Notes: a model not told the origin generated them from the letters alone. Shown: positions 45,257 to 54,704, numbered from the stretch's first letter. The stretch is 64,000 nt of DNA from Ignavibacteria bacterium (GCA_016704345.1 JADJAH010000001.1:62001-126000); one strand, 5' to 3'. A program made the numbers and translations.

Positions 45257-47023
45257 ATGCTTCTAACTTTCCGGTTCATAATTTCTGCAATGTTATTCTT
45301 TTTTCATACGCCTGATAAAATTATTCAGAGTACTGAAGGAGCAATGTCCGTTCACGGCATACATGACTACTATGATTTTACTGCAATATCGCCTGAGACC
45401 GAAAAGAAAATCAGCGAGATGACACTGAGAGAAAAGATCGCACAGATGATCATATCAAGTTCTGACGGATTTGCGCTTGATGAAAATTCAGTTGAGTTTC
45501 AGAGGCTTAGGAATCTGGTGATAAACGAAAAGATCGGCGGATTCATTTTCTTCAAAGGGAATTCTGTTCAGGAAGCCGGACTCATTAACAAGCTTCAGCA
45601 ACTTTCAGAGACTCCCCTTCTGATGTCAGCGGATTTTGAAAGAGGAACAAGAATGCGGCTTGACGACGGCAGCCTTTATCCAAACAATATGGCGCTTGGT
45701 GCAACCCGTGATCCTGAGCTTGCATATAAGATGGGATACGAAATAGCCAAAGAATGCAGAGCCATTGGGATTCATCAAAACTATGCACCCGTTGTTGATG
45801 TCAACAATAATTCTCTCAATCCAATAATTAATGTAAGATCGTTCGGAGAAGATCCAATGCTGGTCTCTGAAATGGGCGACAAAATGGTTAAGGGAATACA
45901 AGATGCAAATGTAATTGCAACAGCGAAACACTTTCCCGGACACGGCGATACTGAAATAGATTCTCACAGTGATCTTCCGGTACTGAATCTTGATATGCCG
46001 CGTCTTGAATCTGTTGAGCTTCCACCTTTTAAGAGCGCGATTGAAGCAGGAGTAATGTCTGTCATGATCGCACATCTTTCATTCCCTGCTGTTGATGATG
46101 AGTCCAATGTTCCTGCTTCGCTGTCAACAAAACTTATTGGCGGACTTTTGCAGGACAAGCTTGGTTTTAAAGGTCTTGTTGTTACTGATGCTTTGAATAT
46201 GGCAGGCGTTGTAAAACATTTTTCAACTGAGGAAGTAGCTTTGAGATGTGTAAACGCAGGTGTTGATCTGATTCTCATGCCTCAGGGAGAAACAAGAACA
46301 ATAGATGCAATCGAAGGCGCAGTGCTCAATGGCAGCATCAGCGAAGAGCGCATTAATTCATCCGTGAGAAAAATTCTAAATGCAAAACAATGGCTCAAAC
46401 TTTACGAGAATAAAATTGTTGATGAATCTATTGTATCGAACATAGTCAATTCGGCTGACTCAAAAGCTCTTGCCCGTGAAATTGCAAACAAATCTATTAC
46501 TCTTGTAAAAAACTCCGGGGATGTACTTCCATTCACAGAACAGCAGCAAAAGAAGTGCTTGATCATTTCGATGAATAACGGCAATGAGAAAGCAAACTCA
46601 GATTACTTTTTGAAGACTTTCAAGGAGACAAATCAATTCAGTGAATTATCATTTTACGATTTGTCCGGAGATATAACAAATACAAGCGAAATTATTTCGG
46701 ATGCCGCGGGCTATGATCTGATCATTATTCCAATCTATGCAAAAGTAAAGATCAAAACGGGAACAGTGGGACTTCCTTCTTCACAGCTTGATCTGATAAA
46801 CGGACTTACTGCTTCTTCAGGAAAAATTTGCATAATCTCTTTTGGCAATCCTTATCTTATTCAAGGCTTCCCGGAAGTTGGTAGTTATGTTTGTGCTTAT
46901 TCCGATTCCGAAGTGTCAATCGAAGCGGCTGTAGATGCAGCGTTTGGCAAAATCAAATTTACAGGAAAATTGCCTGTAACAATCTCAAACAATTTTGGCT
47001 TTGGCCATGGCATCACAAATTAA
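45257..47023 (+). CDS. Glycoside hydrolase family 3 (NagZ-like beta-N-acetylhexosaminidase)
   Basis: 588 aa with a possible N-terminal signal/anchor (MLLTFRFIISAMLFFFHTPD). The catalytic barrel carries LREKIAQMIISSSDG, PLLMSADFERGTRMRL, NYAPVVDVNNNSLNPIINVR and the NagZ-type motif KHFPGHGDTEIDSHSDLPVL (His/Asp catalytic dyad in a flexible loop). The nucleophile Asp is in GLVVTDALNMAGV. A second, GH3_C-like domain follows (KSITLVKNSGDVLPFT, about residues 410-585). NagZ enzymes remove N-acetylglucosamine from muropeptides; the extra domain is shared by exported versions in Bacteroidota. The start is ATG at 45257. Confidence 0.9.
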   Translation: MLLTFRFIISAMLFFFHTPDKIIQSTEGAMSVHGIHDYYDFTAISPETEKKISEMTLREKIAQMIISSSDGFALDENSVEFQRLRNLVINEKIGGFIFFKGNSVQEAGLINKLQQLSETPLLMSADFERGTRMRLDDGSLYPNNMALGATRDPELAYKMGYEIAKECRAIGIHQNYAPVVDVNNNSLNPIINVRSFGEDPMLVSEMGDKMVKGIQDANVIATAKHFPGHGDTEIDSHSDLPVLNLDMPRLESVELPPFKSAIEAGVMSVMIAHLSFPAVDDESNVPASLSTKLIGGLLQDKLGFKGLVVTDALNMAGVVKHFSTEEVALRCVNAGVDLILMPQGETRTIDAIEGAVLNGSISEERINSSVRKILNAKQWLKLYENKIVDESIVSNIVNSADSKALAREIANKSITLVKNSGDVLPFTEQQQKKCLIISMNNGNEKANSDYFLKTFKETNQFSELSFYDLSGDITNTSEIISDAAGYDLIIIPIYAKVKIKTGTVGLPSSQLDLINGLTASSGKICIISFGNPYLIQGFPEVGSYVCAYSDSEVSIEAAVDAAFGKIKFTGKLPVTISNNFGFGHGITN

Positions 47024-47678
47024 AATTCCGGTACTCATTTTATCTGCTCTTGTAGCCTTCCTTATAATACAATCAAATCTTGTATTGGCTCAGCCGTTTG
47101 TTCAAAAGTTTGATGGAATTCCATTCAGAGTGGATGGAACATTATCACCGGCTCCTTTCAATGGAGGCATGAACAATTCCCGGTTTCAATTCGTTGACAT
47201 TGATACCGACGGTGACAAAGACCTGTTTACTTTTGATACTGACACTAGTTTGTATTTTTATCAGAATATTGGTACAGCTCAAGTTGCATCTTTCAAGCTT
47301 GCAAGCAACCGGTATCAGGGATTGAGTTTTCAGAACTGGTTCTATTTTGCGGACATGGACAGCGACTCTGACTTCGATCTTTTCACGGGAGGAATTGATC
47401 AGACAGTAAAGTTCTACAAGAATACCGGCAGTCCGGCATCTGCCTTGTTTCAGCTGGAAATCTCGGAGCTTAGGACAGTTACTGATACTGTCATATACAG
47501 CGAGGGCAACTGTGTTCCTTCATTTTGTGATATGGATAATGACGGAGACAAAGATTTTTTTACCGGGCAGAGTCTTGGCACTATTACATATTACGAAAAC
47601 ACAGGAAACCCGACAGCATTTTTCCTTTCGGTTTATCACAGATTTCTGGCAAGACCTAATAATCATTTCCCCGGCTGA
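47007..47678 (+). CDS. FG-GAP/VCBS-repeat T9SS protein, N-terminal part
   Basis: N-terminal part of a secreted repeat protein. ATG 47007 (overlapping the end of the GH3 gene by 17 bases) opens a signal peptide (PVLILSALVAFLIIQSNLVLA). FG-GAP/VCBS-like repeats of about 50 residues follow, each with a calcium-loop phrase (VDIDTDGDKDLFTFDTD, ADMDSDSDFDLFTGG, CDMDNDGDKDFFTGQ) and an NTG turn. The frame ends at 47678 in nonsense (VYHRFLARPNNHFPG, stop). Removing one T from the five-T run 47619-47623 joins it to the 47623-49104 frame (AFSFRFITDFWQDLII), so it is one gene with a surplus base. Confidence 0.88.
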   Translation: MASQIKIPVLILSALVAFLIIQSNLVLAQPFVQKFDGIPFRVDGTLSPAPFNGGMNNSRFQFVDIDTDGDKDLFTFDTDTSLYFYQNIGTAQVASFKLASNRYQGLSFQNWFYFADMDSDSDFDLFTGGIDQTVKFYKNTGSPASALFQLEISELRTVTDTVIYSEGNCVPSFCDMDNDGDKDFFTGQSLGTITYYENTGNPTAFFLSVYHRFLARPNNHFPG

Positions 47679-49104
47679 CGACAACCGTCACGGAGCAAAT
47701 TCGCTGGAGTTTGTAGATATAGATAATGACCTGGACTACGATTTATTCTGGGGTGATTTGTTTTCCAAAGGAATTTATTTCATAAGAAATGACGGAACAC
47801 CTGCACAGCCCAACGTGATCATTGCCGATTCTCTTTATCCCACAGGATCTCCATATGAATCAAGCGGCTACAACTCTACACGGTTTGTTGACATTGATGC
47901 AGACGGAGACAAAGATCTTTTCATTTCAGTGCTTTATCTGTCACAGAACAGCCGGAATTTTACATATTTTAGAAACAATGGAACTGCCGCCAACCCTCAG
48001 TATGAGAGGATTACAGACAATTTCTTAAACAATGTTGACGTTGGCGGAAACAGTAATCAGACATTTGTTGATATAGACAATGACAATGATCTCGATATCT
48101 TTATCGGCAATGATTATGCAAAACTAGGATTCATCCGCAACGATGGTACTTTGGCAAGCGCTCAGTTCAACTTCCTGGAAGACTCTTTAGGAATTCTTTC
48201 TACAAGTTTCAATTACTCTCCTGCATTTGGTGACCTTGATAATGACGGTGACAAAGACATGATACTCGGAAGCTACATAAAGGATTCGCTTTGGTTCTAT
48301 CGGAATACGGGGAGCAGTTCAAGCTTCAACTTTACACTTGAGGCAAGAGGAAATCAGATTGGTTTAACAACATTGGGGCAGAGCAGCACTCCGGTCCTTG
48401 TTGATATTGACTCAGATCAGGATCTTGATCTTTTCATTGGTTCAACTAACGGAAGAATACTCTTTTACGAAAATACCGGAACAATCAGTTCATTCAGTTT
48501 CATCTTCAGAAGCAATTTCTATTCAGGGATTGATGCGGGAGATGAAAGCATCCCCAGATTCTTTGATATAGACAGAGATGGCGATAAAGATCTGTTCATT
48601 GGAAAACAGGATGGCAAGATCTCATTTTACAGAAATACCGGCACAGCTTCTTCACCCGCATTTACTCTGATCTCAAATGAGTTTAATAACATAAATGTTG
48701 ACAGGAATTCATGTCCTGAATTCGTTGATGTTGATAATGACAATGATCTCGACCTGTTCGCTGGCAATGTAAAGGGTGGTTTATACTTTTACCGGAATGA
48801 TGAGATCTCGTCGGTCTATTCAAATACTGTATATGTTCCCGAAGTTTTTAAGATCCATCAAAACTATCCCAACCCGTTCAATCCTGCGACGCGTCTCAGA
48901 TTTGAGATAGCAAAACGTACTGAAGCTGAACTGGTTGTAAGTGATTTGAGTGGGAGAATAATAAAGATTCTGGATAAACAATTTTATGAGCCGGGAAACT
49001 ATGAATATGAATTTGCCGCTGACGGATTGCCAAGCGGAGTATATTTCTTCGGGATAAGGACTCTTTCCAAATCCGAGTACATTAAAATATTGTATGTTAA
49101 ATAG
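47623..49104 (+). CDS. FG-GAP/VCBS-repeat T9SS protein, C-terminal part
   Basis: Continuation of the preceding frame after the indel. Further repeats follow with VDIDNDLDYDLFWGDLFSKG, VDIDADGDKDLFISVL, VDIDNDNDLDIFIGNDY, GDLDNDGDKDMILGSY, VDIDSDQDLDLFIGSTN, FDIDRDGDKDLFIGKQD and VDVDNDNDLDLFAGNVK, each a predicted calcium-binding blade of a beta-propeller. It ends in a type A T9SS sorting domain (NYPNPFNPATRLRFEIA, about the last 85 residues, ending YIKILYVK). The whole protein of about 698 aa would be an extracellular propeller, perhaps adhesive; function unknown. It is not preceded by a ribosome site, confirming that it is not a separate gene. Confidence 0.9.
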   Translation, partial: SFRFITDFWQDLIIISPADDNRHGANSLEFVDIDNDLDYDLFWGDLFSKGIYFIRNDGTPAQPNVIIADSLYPTGSPYESSGYNSTRFVDIDADGDKDLFISVLYLSQNSRNFTYFRNNGTAANPQYERITDNFLNNVDVGGNSNQTFVDIDNDNDLDIFIGNDYAKLGFIRNDGTLASAQFNFLEDSLGILSTSFNYSPAFGDLDNDGDKDMILGSYIKDSLWFYRNTGSSSSFNFTLEARGNQIGLTTLGQSSTPVLVDIDSDQDLDLFIGSTNGRILFYENTGTISSFSFIFRSNFYSGIDAGDESIPRFFDIDRDGDKDLFIGKQDGKISFYRNTGTASSPAFTLISNEFNNINVDRNSCPEFVDVDNDNDLDLFAGNVKGGLYFYRNDEISSVYSNTVYVPEVFKIHQNYPNPFNPATRLRFEIAKRTEAELVVSDLSGRIIKILDKQFYEPGNYEYEFAADGLPSGVYFFGIRTLSKSEYIKILYVK

Positions 49105-49161
49105 AATTAGTCTAATTTTAGCAACCCACTTCAAAAAAAGAACAAACTAAAACCAACAATA

Positions 49162-51015
49162 ATGAAATCAAAATTACTATGTTTCGTCATGCTTACAGCA
49201 TTGACGATATCAATGGTATCAAATTCAATTGCCGGTGACAGGAGAGTCATCGTAGAGAGATTCACAAGTTCTACATGCCCGCCCTGCGCCACATACAACC
49301 CGACGCTTGATGCGTTCCTGAATGCGACAAACGTAAATGATTTGATCAGCATTAGTTATCATATGAATTGGCCTGCACCCGGTAATGATCCGATGTATCT
49401 TGCCAATCCAAATGACAACAACGCCAGAAGAACAAACTATAATGTAAATTCTATACCTAACTGGAAATTTGACGGCGTTATAAACATTAACGGCTTTGGT
49501 ACCGGTGAGCTTCAATCGTCATTGGCTCAGAGGAAGGATATACTTAGCCCTATTTCGATGATTGTAAAAGAAACAAGAAACGGGAACACAGTTAATGCCG
49601 TTGTTGAAATTTATTGCGAAAGTCCGGTATTAAACCCAAACGCAATATTACATTTCGTTGTACTTGAAAAGATGGTAACCTATTCATTTCCTCCGGGTAC
49701 AAATGGCGAATCAAATTTTGCTGATGTTATGAGAAAGATGTTGCCTTCTGCACTCGGCACACCGGTAACGCTCTTGCCGGGCAGAAAGATCACTGTTGAG
49801 TACAGTTATACGATCAGCAATGCCTGGGTTGCAGATCAGGTAAGATCAGTTGCATTCGTTCAGTCTTCACCACTTGAAATACTGAACACCGGAATCCCGA
49901 CACTTGACTTCAATCTGATCTCTTCACCTGCTTACAAGACTGTAGCTCAAGGACAAAACAATTCCGCAGACTTCAAAGCATTCATTCCTTCTGTTGCTGA
50001 AGCATTTAATTCAGCCGTAACATTTACAGCAGAAGTTCAGCCTTCAAATGCGGGCATCACGGTAAATTTTCCAAACGGAAACGTAATCAGCAATTTCCCT
50101 GATTCAGCAGCATTCAGAGTCTCTTCTACAGCAGCGGTACCTGTTGGCGAATATAAAGTAGTTGTTACCGGCACAAGCGCAACAGGTGTTGTTCACAAGA
50201 CAGTCGTGAATTATCTTGTGGGCAAGAACTACGTAATTATCGGACCGAGCAGAAACAATGTGTCGCTGGTTGTTGATAATGTTTCTTATAATACCAGCAG
50301 ATTATTCACATGGGACCTTGGCTCAAATCACGATCTGAATGCACCATCTCCTCAGACTTTTGGAAATAACAGATATGTTTACAGAAACTGGAGCAACGGT
50401 GGAAGTCAGTCGCAGACTGTTAGTATTGATGTGAACACAAATTCCTTAACCGCGACTTATGGAGCGCAATTCAGAATGCTTGGACAGTTAGAGCCTCAAG
50501 GCATTCCCGTAACAGTGAACGGTTCAGGTTCATACTTCGACTCAGCATCTGCACAGAATGTTACCTTATCGGCTCAGCAAGTTCAGTTCAACGGAAAGAC
50601 ATATTATTTTAACAGATGGGAAGGAATCGGAAGCGGTTCTTACTCCGGCCCAAACCCTACAGCGGAAATCACTGTGAATGCTGTCATAGTTCAAAAGGCT
50701 ATTTTTGATACAATCAATGTTGGGATATCAAATTACAATTCGCTCATTCCATCGAAGTATGAATTGTATCAGAATTTCCCAAACCCATTTAATCCGACAA
50801 CATCAATCAGATTCGATCTTCCGAAGAGTTCTTTTGTCAGCATTGCAATCTATGACATGACAGGAAGACAGGTTACTGAATTGGTCAACACAAATCTTAA
50901 TGCAGGTGCATACGAATACAACTTCAATGCTACTTCTTTGTCAAGCGGCGTTTATTACTACAGTATAAATGCAGCCAATTTCTCAAGCACTAAGAGAATG
51001 ATGTTGATTAAATAA
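49162..51015 (+). CDS. Omp28-like thioredoxin-fold T9SS-exported protein, 617 aa
   Basis: Signal peptide MKSKLLCFVMLTALTISMVS (cut near IAG), then a thioredoxin-like domain opening VIVERFTSSTCPPCATYNPT with a CxxC pair (Cys39, Cys42), typical of Omp28-family surface proteins. The middle is a beta-sandwich region (about residues 260-520), and the C-terminus a type A T9SS sorting domain (NFPNPFNPTTSIRFDLP, ending KRMMLIK). A surface-exposed redox or adhesive role is family-level inference. A strong terminator follows; 57 bases separate it from the FG-GAP gene upstream. Confidence 0.88.
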   Translation: MKSKLLCFVMLTALTISMVSNSIAGDRRVIVERFTSSTCPPCATYNPTLDAFLNATNVNDLISISYHMNWPAPGNDPMYLANPNDNNARRTNYNVNSIPNWKFDGVININGFGTGELQSSLAQRKDILSPISMIVKETRNGNTVNAVVEIYCESPVLNPNAILHFVVLEKMVTYSFPPGTNGESNFADVMRKMLPSALGTPVTLLPGRKITVEYSYTISNAWVADQVRSVAFVQSSPLEILNTGIPTLDFNLISSPAYKTVAQGQNNSADFKAFIPSVAEAFNSAVTFTAEVQPSNAGITVNFPNGNVISNFPDSAAFRVSSTAAVPVGEYKVVVTGTSATGVVHKTVVNYLVGKNYVIIGPSRNNVSLVVDNVSYNTSRLFTWDLGSNHDLNAPSPQTFGNNRYVYRNWSNGGSQSQTVSIDVNTNSLTATYGAQFRMLGQLEPQGIPVTVNGSGSYFDSASAQNVTLSAQQVQFNGKTYYFNRWEGIGSGSYSGPNPTAEITVNAVIVQKAIFDTINVGISNYNSLIPSKYELYQNFPNPFNPTTSIRFDLPKSSFVSIAIYDMTGRQVTELVNTNLNAGAYEYNFNATSLSSGVYYYSINAANFSSTKRMMLIK

Positions 51016-51040
51016 ATTTGGTGCAATATTTCCGAAAGAC

Positions 51041-51070
51041 AAAAAGGCAGGTCAATTGATCTGCCTTTTT
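51041..51070. terminator. Bidirectional terminator between T9SS gene and yraN
   Basis: AAAAAGGCAGGTCAA pairs with TTGATCTGCCTTTTT, 15 bp with one G-T pair; the tail has T on both strands. It sits between the converging T9SS gene (stop 51015) and yraN (stop 51105), so it can serve both. Confidence 0.88.
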
Positions 51071-51104
51071 TTGTTTGCAAAATCCCGCTCTGAATTTCAT
51101 TTAT

Positions 51105-51485
51105 TCAAAATGCATTCTCTATTAGATTTATATCAATGCTTGAAGAATCTACTTGAATACAAATGACATCAATCCTCAAATCAAATCCTTCATAAGCAGA
51201 GTTCTCAAGCATGAATCCTTCCGCAGCTTTTTTTATGCTTGCTTGTTTCAATCTGTTAATTGATTCCTCAGGCTCACCATACTTTTTATTTCTTCTGGTT
51301 TTTACCTCAACAAACATCAGCATTTTGTTCGTATCATCGCAGACTATCAAATCAATCTCTGATCTTTCATATCTGTAATTCCTGGCTATCAGCTTATAGC
51401 CCTTTTCAGTTAAAAACTCTTCTGCTATAGACTCCCCTGCTTTACCTAACCTGTTCTTGTAAATACATTTGTTCACCGATTGCAA
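51105..51485 (-). CDS. yraN: YraN-family (UPF0102) nuclease-fold protein
   Basis: 126 aa. The family pattern is GKAGESIAEEFLTEKGYKLI near the start, then NYRYERSEIDLIVCDD and FVEVKTRRNKKYGEPEESIN, the E..D..ExK set of a restriction-endonuclease-like fold. The biochemical role is not established. It is commonly paired with rnhB, as here: its start overlaps the rnhB stop by 13 bases. Confidence 0.9.
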   Translation of the reverse strand: MQSVNKCIYKNRLGKAGESIAEEFLTEKGYKLIARNYRYERSEIDLIVCDDTNKMLMFVEVKTRRNKKYGEPEESINRLKQASIKKAAEGFMLENSAYEGFDLRIDVICIQVDSSSIDINLIENAF

Positions 51486-52060
51486 TTTACTTCGCTAATA
51501 AACTTTCCGCAAAAACTCATTCTGTGAATATCACATATTCCGGATGTTCTTATTGTAGAAATATGATATGGAGTTGGATAGCCCTTATTTGTACTGAATC
51601 CGTATAGCGGATATTGCTCATTATAGTCTTTCATTATTTTGTCCCTTTCAACTTTTGCAAGTATTGAGGCGCAAGAAATTTCATGTATCTTTGAATCTCC
51701 CTTCACAATTGTCTTGAAGTTATATGAAATTCCCGCTCTGCCCGGCAAACGAAAATAATTTCCGTCGATCAGAACAGAGTCAGGTAATACTTTCAATCCA
51801 ATAAGAGCCCTGAACATAGCTAACATTGTTGCCTGAAGTATATTAAGCGAATCGATTTCCTTATGGTCAGCAATACCAATTGAATAATCCTTGCACCGAT
51901 CTTTTATTCTTAATGACAACTCATTCCGTACTGATTCAGATAGAGTTTTTGAATCTCTTGCACCCGTGATTTCTGTGCAATCTTCCATCACGACTGCAGC
52001 TGCAACTACAGGACCTGCCAAAGGTCCCCTTCCGGCTTCATCAATTCCGCAAATCAACAT
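51473..52060 (-). CDS. rnhB: Ribonuclease HII
   Basis: Removes ribonucleotides and RNA primers from DNA. LICGIDEAGRGPLAGPVVAA gives the DEAGRG signature with two catalytic acids; further acids are in RDSKTLSES and the DGNYF loop, and the C-terminal HEISCASILAKVERDKIM is typical. The 195 aa length is normal. ATG 52060 fits. Operon with yraN; divergent from ffh, 168 bases apart. Confidence 0.96.
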   Translation of the reverse strand: MLICGIDEAGRGPLAGPVVAAAVVMEDCTEITGARDSKTLSESVRNELSLRIKDRCKDYSIGIADHKEIDSLNILQATMLAMFRALIGLKVLPDSVLIDGNYFRLPGRAGISYNFKTIVKGDSKIHEISCASILAKVERDKIMKDYNEQYPLYGFSTNKGYPTPYHISTIRTSGICDIHRMSFCGKFISEVNCNR

Positions 52061-52228
52061 TTTTTCCGCAAAATATCCTTTGTAGGCATCAAATAAAACA
52101 GATTATTGCGAACGAGCAAATTGCCTTGGCTTTTGTACTTTATAACAGCCAATTTCCTTGAATTAGAGGGATATGATTGGTATCTTGTGCCACCTTAAAA
52201 GCAGTTAAGACGCAAATTCTACAGCATT

Positions 52229-53584
52229 TTGTTAGACGATTTAACAAATAAATTCGAATCCGTCCTCAAGAAGATCCGGGGACAAGGTAAGATCACTGAG
52301 ACAAACATCGAAGAATCTCTACGGGAGATTCGCCGTGTTTTGTTTGATGCTGATGTAAATTACAAAGTAGTTTCGAAATTCATTAGTGATGTCAAGGAAA
52401 GATCACTTGGACAGAATGTTCTGACCAGCATTACTCCCGGTCAGTTGATTGTAAAGATCATAAATGATGAGTTAATTACTTTGATGGGCTCGGAGAAGTC
52501 GGATATAAAATTCTCCGAAAGAATTCCTTCAGTGATCATGCTGGTAGGTCTACAAGGTTCAGGAAAGACTACATTCTCGGCAAAGCTCGCCAAACTTCTG
52601 AAATCAAAGGGAAGAAATCCTGTACTCGCCGCTTGTGATATATACAGACCTGCAGCTATTGAACAGCTAAAGATTCTCGGGAAGCAGATTGACATTCCGG
52701 TTTACTCAGATGACAACGAAAAGGATGCATTGAAGATTGCTCTTGCTGCTAATGAATACGCCAAAAAGAATGCAAGGGATACTCTCATCATTGACACTGC
52801 CGGTCGGCTTGCAATAGATGAGGAAATGATGAATGAAGTTAAGGGAATTAAGGATGCCTTAAACCCCGAAGAGATTTTGTTTGTAGTTGATTCGATGACA
52901 GGGCAGGATGCAGTTAACACTGCCAAAACATTTCATGACAGGCTTGATTATCACGGAGTAGTTTTAACAAAGTTAGACGGTGACACAAGAGGCGGTGCGG
53001 CTTTGTCAATTAAAGCCGTGGTAAATGTTCCTATCAAATATTCCGGGATAGGCGAGAAGCTTGATGCTATAGAGCAGTTTCATCCTGACAGAATGGCATC
53101 GCGGATACTTGGCATGGGAGATATTGTATCATTCGTTGAAAAAGCTCAGACTGAATTTGATATCTCGGATGCTTCGGAAATTGAGTCACGTCTTAAGAAG
53201 AACAAATTTGACTACAATGATTTCCTCTTGTATCTAGGACAGATTAAGAAAATGGGATCATTGTCAGGATTATTGTCAATGATACCCGGAGCAAACAAGA
53301 TGCTCAAGAATCAGCAAGTTGATGATTCTGTATTGGTGAAGATAGAGTGTGTGATACAATCAATGACAAATGACGAAAGGCACAACCCGGCTCTGCTCAA
53401 CGGTTCCAGAAGAAGAAGGATAGCAAACGGCAGCGGGAATACGATACAGCATGTGAATAAAGTGATCAGGCAGTTTGAAGATATGCAGAAACTTATGAAG
53501 CAATTCAATAAAGACAAAGGAAGGGGCATGATGAAGAAAATGAAACTTCCGGCACAGTTAATGAACGAACTAAAAATAAACTAA
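52229..53584 (+). CDS. ffh: Signal recognition particle GTPase Ffh
   Basis: Binds signal sequences and SRP RNA, and targets ribosomes to the membrane via FtsY. N domain (LTNKFESVLKKIRGQGKITE), G domain with P-loop GLQGSGKTTFSAKLA, DTAGRLAIDEEMM and TKLDGDTRGGAALSIK, and the Met-rich M domain (SRRRRIANGSG, DMQKLMKQFNKDKGRGMMKK). The 451 aa length is normal. The start is TTG 52229 (LDDLTNKF); there is no ATG nearby. It heads the translation cluster that runs to rplS. Confidence 0.97.
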   Translation: MLDDLTNKFESVLKKIRGQGKITETNIEESLREIRRVLFDADVNYKVVSKFISDVKERSLGQNVLTSITPGQLIVKIINDELITLMGSEKSDIKFSERIPSVIMLVGLQGSGKTTFSAKLAKLLKSKGRNPVLAACDIYRPAAIEQLKILGKQIDIPVYSDDNEKDALKIALAANEYAKKNARDTLIIDTAGRLAIDEEMMNEVKGIKDALNPEEILFVVDSMTGQDAVNTAKTFHDRLDYHGVVLTKLDGDTRGGAALSIKAVVNVPIKYSGIGEKLDAIEQFHPDRMASRILGMGDIVSFVEKAQTEFDISDASEIESRLKKNKFDYNDFLLYLGQIKKMGSLSGLLSMIPGANKMLKNQQVDDSVLVKIECVIQSMTNDERHNPALLNGSRRRRIANGSGNTIQHVNKVIRQFEDMQKLMKQFNKDKGRGMMKKMKLPAQLMNELKIN

Positions 53585-53615
53585 TAAGCAAATCGCCTAA
53601 GGCGCTCAAAGAAAA

Positions 53616-54365
53616 TTGGTAAAAATCAGACTACGAAGAATGGGAAAGAGGCACTATCCGATCTACAAGATAGTTGCCGCAGATTCCCGTTCACCAAGAG
53701 ACGGAAGATTCATTGAATCTCTCGGAACATACAATCCCAACCTGGATCCGATTGAAGTGAAACTCAAGGAAGACAGAGTAATGTACTGGCTGAATGTCGG
53801 TGCACAGCCGACGGACACTGTCAGAAGTCTGCTCAAATATGAAGGTGTGACATACAAACTACATCTTCAGAAAAAGGGAGTAGAAGAAGACGGAGTAGTC
53901 GCTAAAGTTACAGAATTCCTCGAAGCAAGACCTGGAAAGATTCAGAAGGCAAGGGACAAGAAATTGAGAAGAAAGCTTTCGAAGAATGCTAAGGCAGGGG
54001 AAACAGAAGCAGCAGCGGCACCTGCGGCGGAACCAACACCGGCACCTGTGGTGAAACCGACACCGGTACCCGCGGTTGAACCGACACTGGAACCTATAGT
54101 GGAACCGACTCCAGCACCTGCGGCCGAACCAACACCGGCACCTGCGGCGGAACCGACACTGGAACCTATGGTGGATCCAACAACGGCGCCTGCAGCGGAA
54201 CCGACACTGGAATCTATGGTGGATCCAATAACAGCGCCTGCGGCGGAACCGACAGTGGAATCTATGGTGGAACCAACAACGGCACCTGCGGCGGAACCGA
54301 CAGCAGCGTCTGCTCCTTCAACAGGAGAGACAGCAGCTGAAGATTCTACGTCGCCTAAAGCATAA
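53616..54365 (+). CDS. rpsP: Ribosomal protein S16 with long repeat tail
   Basis: Residues 1-130 are a normal S16 (VKIRLRRMGKRHYPIYKIVA, DSRSPRDGRFIESLGTYNP, VGAQPTDTVRSLLKYEGV) plus a basic extension (KARDKKLRRKLSKNAKAGE). Residues 136-231 are 12 octapeptides with consensus PAAEPTxx, followed by a short acidic end. The total of 249 aa is far above the about 80-180 aa of other S16 proteins. Bacteroidota-type S16 often carry an Ala/Glu/Pro tail, but a regular 24-base minisatellite is notable. The start is TTG 53616. It lies 31 bases after ffh. Confidence 0.96.
   Translation: MVKIRLRRMGKRHYPIYKIVAADSRSPRDGRFIESLGTYNPNLDPIEVKLKEDRVMYWLNVGAQPTDTVRSLLKYEGVTYKLHLQKKGVEEDGVVAKVTEFLEARPGKIQKARDKKLRRKLSKNAKAGETEAAAAPAAEPTPAPVVKPTPVPAVEPTLEPIVEPTPAPAAEPTPAPAAEPTLEPMVDPTTAPAAEPTLESMVDPITAPAAEPTVESMVEPTTAPAAEPTAASAPSTGETAAEDSTSPKA
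54021..54308 (+). repeat. 24-base minisatellite within rpsP (12 units)
   Basis: Twelve in-frame units of 24 bases coding for octapeptides such as PAAEPTPA, PVVKPTPV, PAAEPTLE, PMVDPTTA and SMVDPITA. Units 6-11 alternate between a PAAEPT and an M-V-D/E-P type, suggesting a later 48-base duplication step. The unit number should vary between strains. Confidence 0.9.
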
Positions 54366-54446
54366 CTCGGCTCTAAGAAAACGAATTCGGCATAATTTTC
54401 CAATACGCAATTCAATATTTCTTAACTAAACTGAGGAGCTCCCAAG

Positions 54447-54704
54447 ATGAAAGAATTTATTGAATTCATTGCAAAGCACCTTGTTGACAATCCTGAAGCA
54501 GTCAGAATTGAAGAAGTGGAAGAAGGCGAGAATAGAGTCAAATTCATTCTTCATGTTGATGATAAGGAGACCGGTAAAGTAATTGGGAAAATGGGTCGTA
54601 CAGCAAAATCCATAAGAACTTTGCTTTCTGCAGTTGCTGCAAAGCAAGGAATGCTGGTGACCATGGAAATTCCTGATAAAATCAAGAAAGCAGAAGGCCA
54701 ATAG
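54447..54704 (+). CDS. khpA: KH-domain RNA-binding protein KhpA
   Basis: 85 aa single KH domain with the GxxG loop in GKVIGKMGRTAKSIRTLL. The N-terminus is MKEFIEFIAKHLVDNPEAV, as in the KhpA/YlqC family. KhpA binds RNA together with KhpB and is typically encoded between rpsP and rimM, as here. ATG 54447 is preceded by GAGGAG. The stop is directly followed by the rimM start. Confidence 0.94.
   Translation: MKEFIEFIAKHLVDNPEAVRIEEVEEGENRVKFILHVDDKETGKVIGKMGRTAKSIRTLLSAVAAKQGMLVTMEIPDKIKKAEGQ

Noticed and set aside
53942..54415. 157-codon minus-strand frame (VGSAAGAVVGST repeats) opposite rpsP
   Set aside because: It is the antisense shadow of the S16 repeat tail; repeats with a unit divisible by three open several frames at once.
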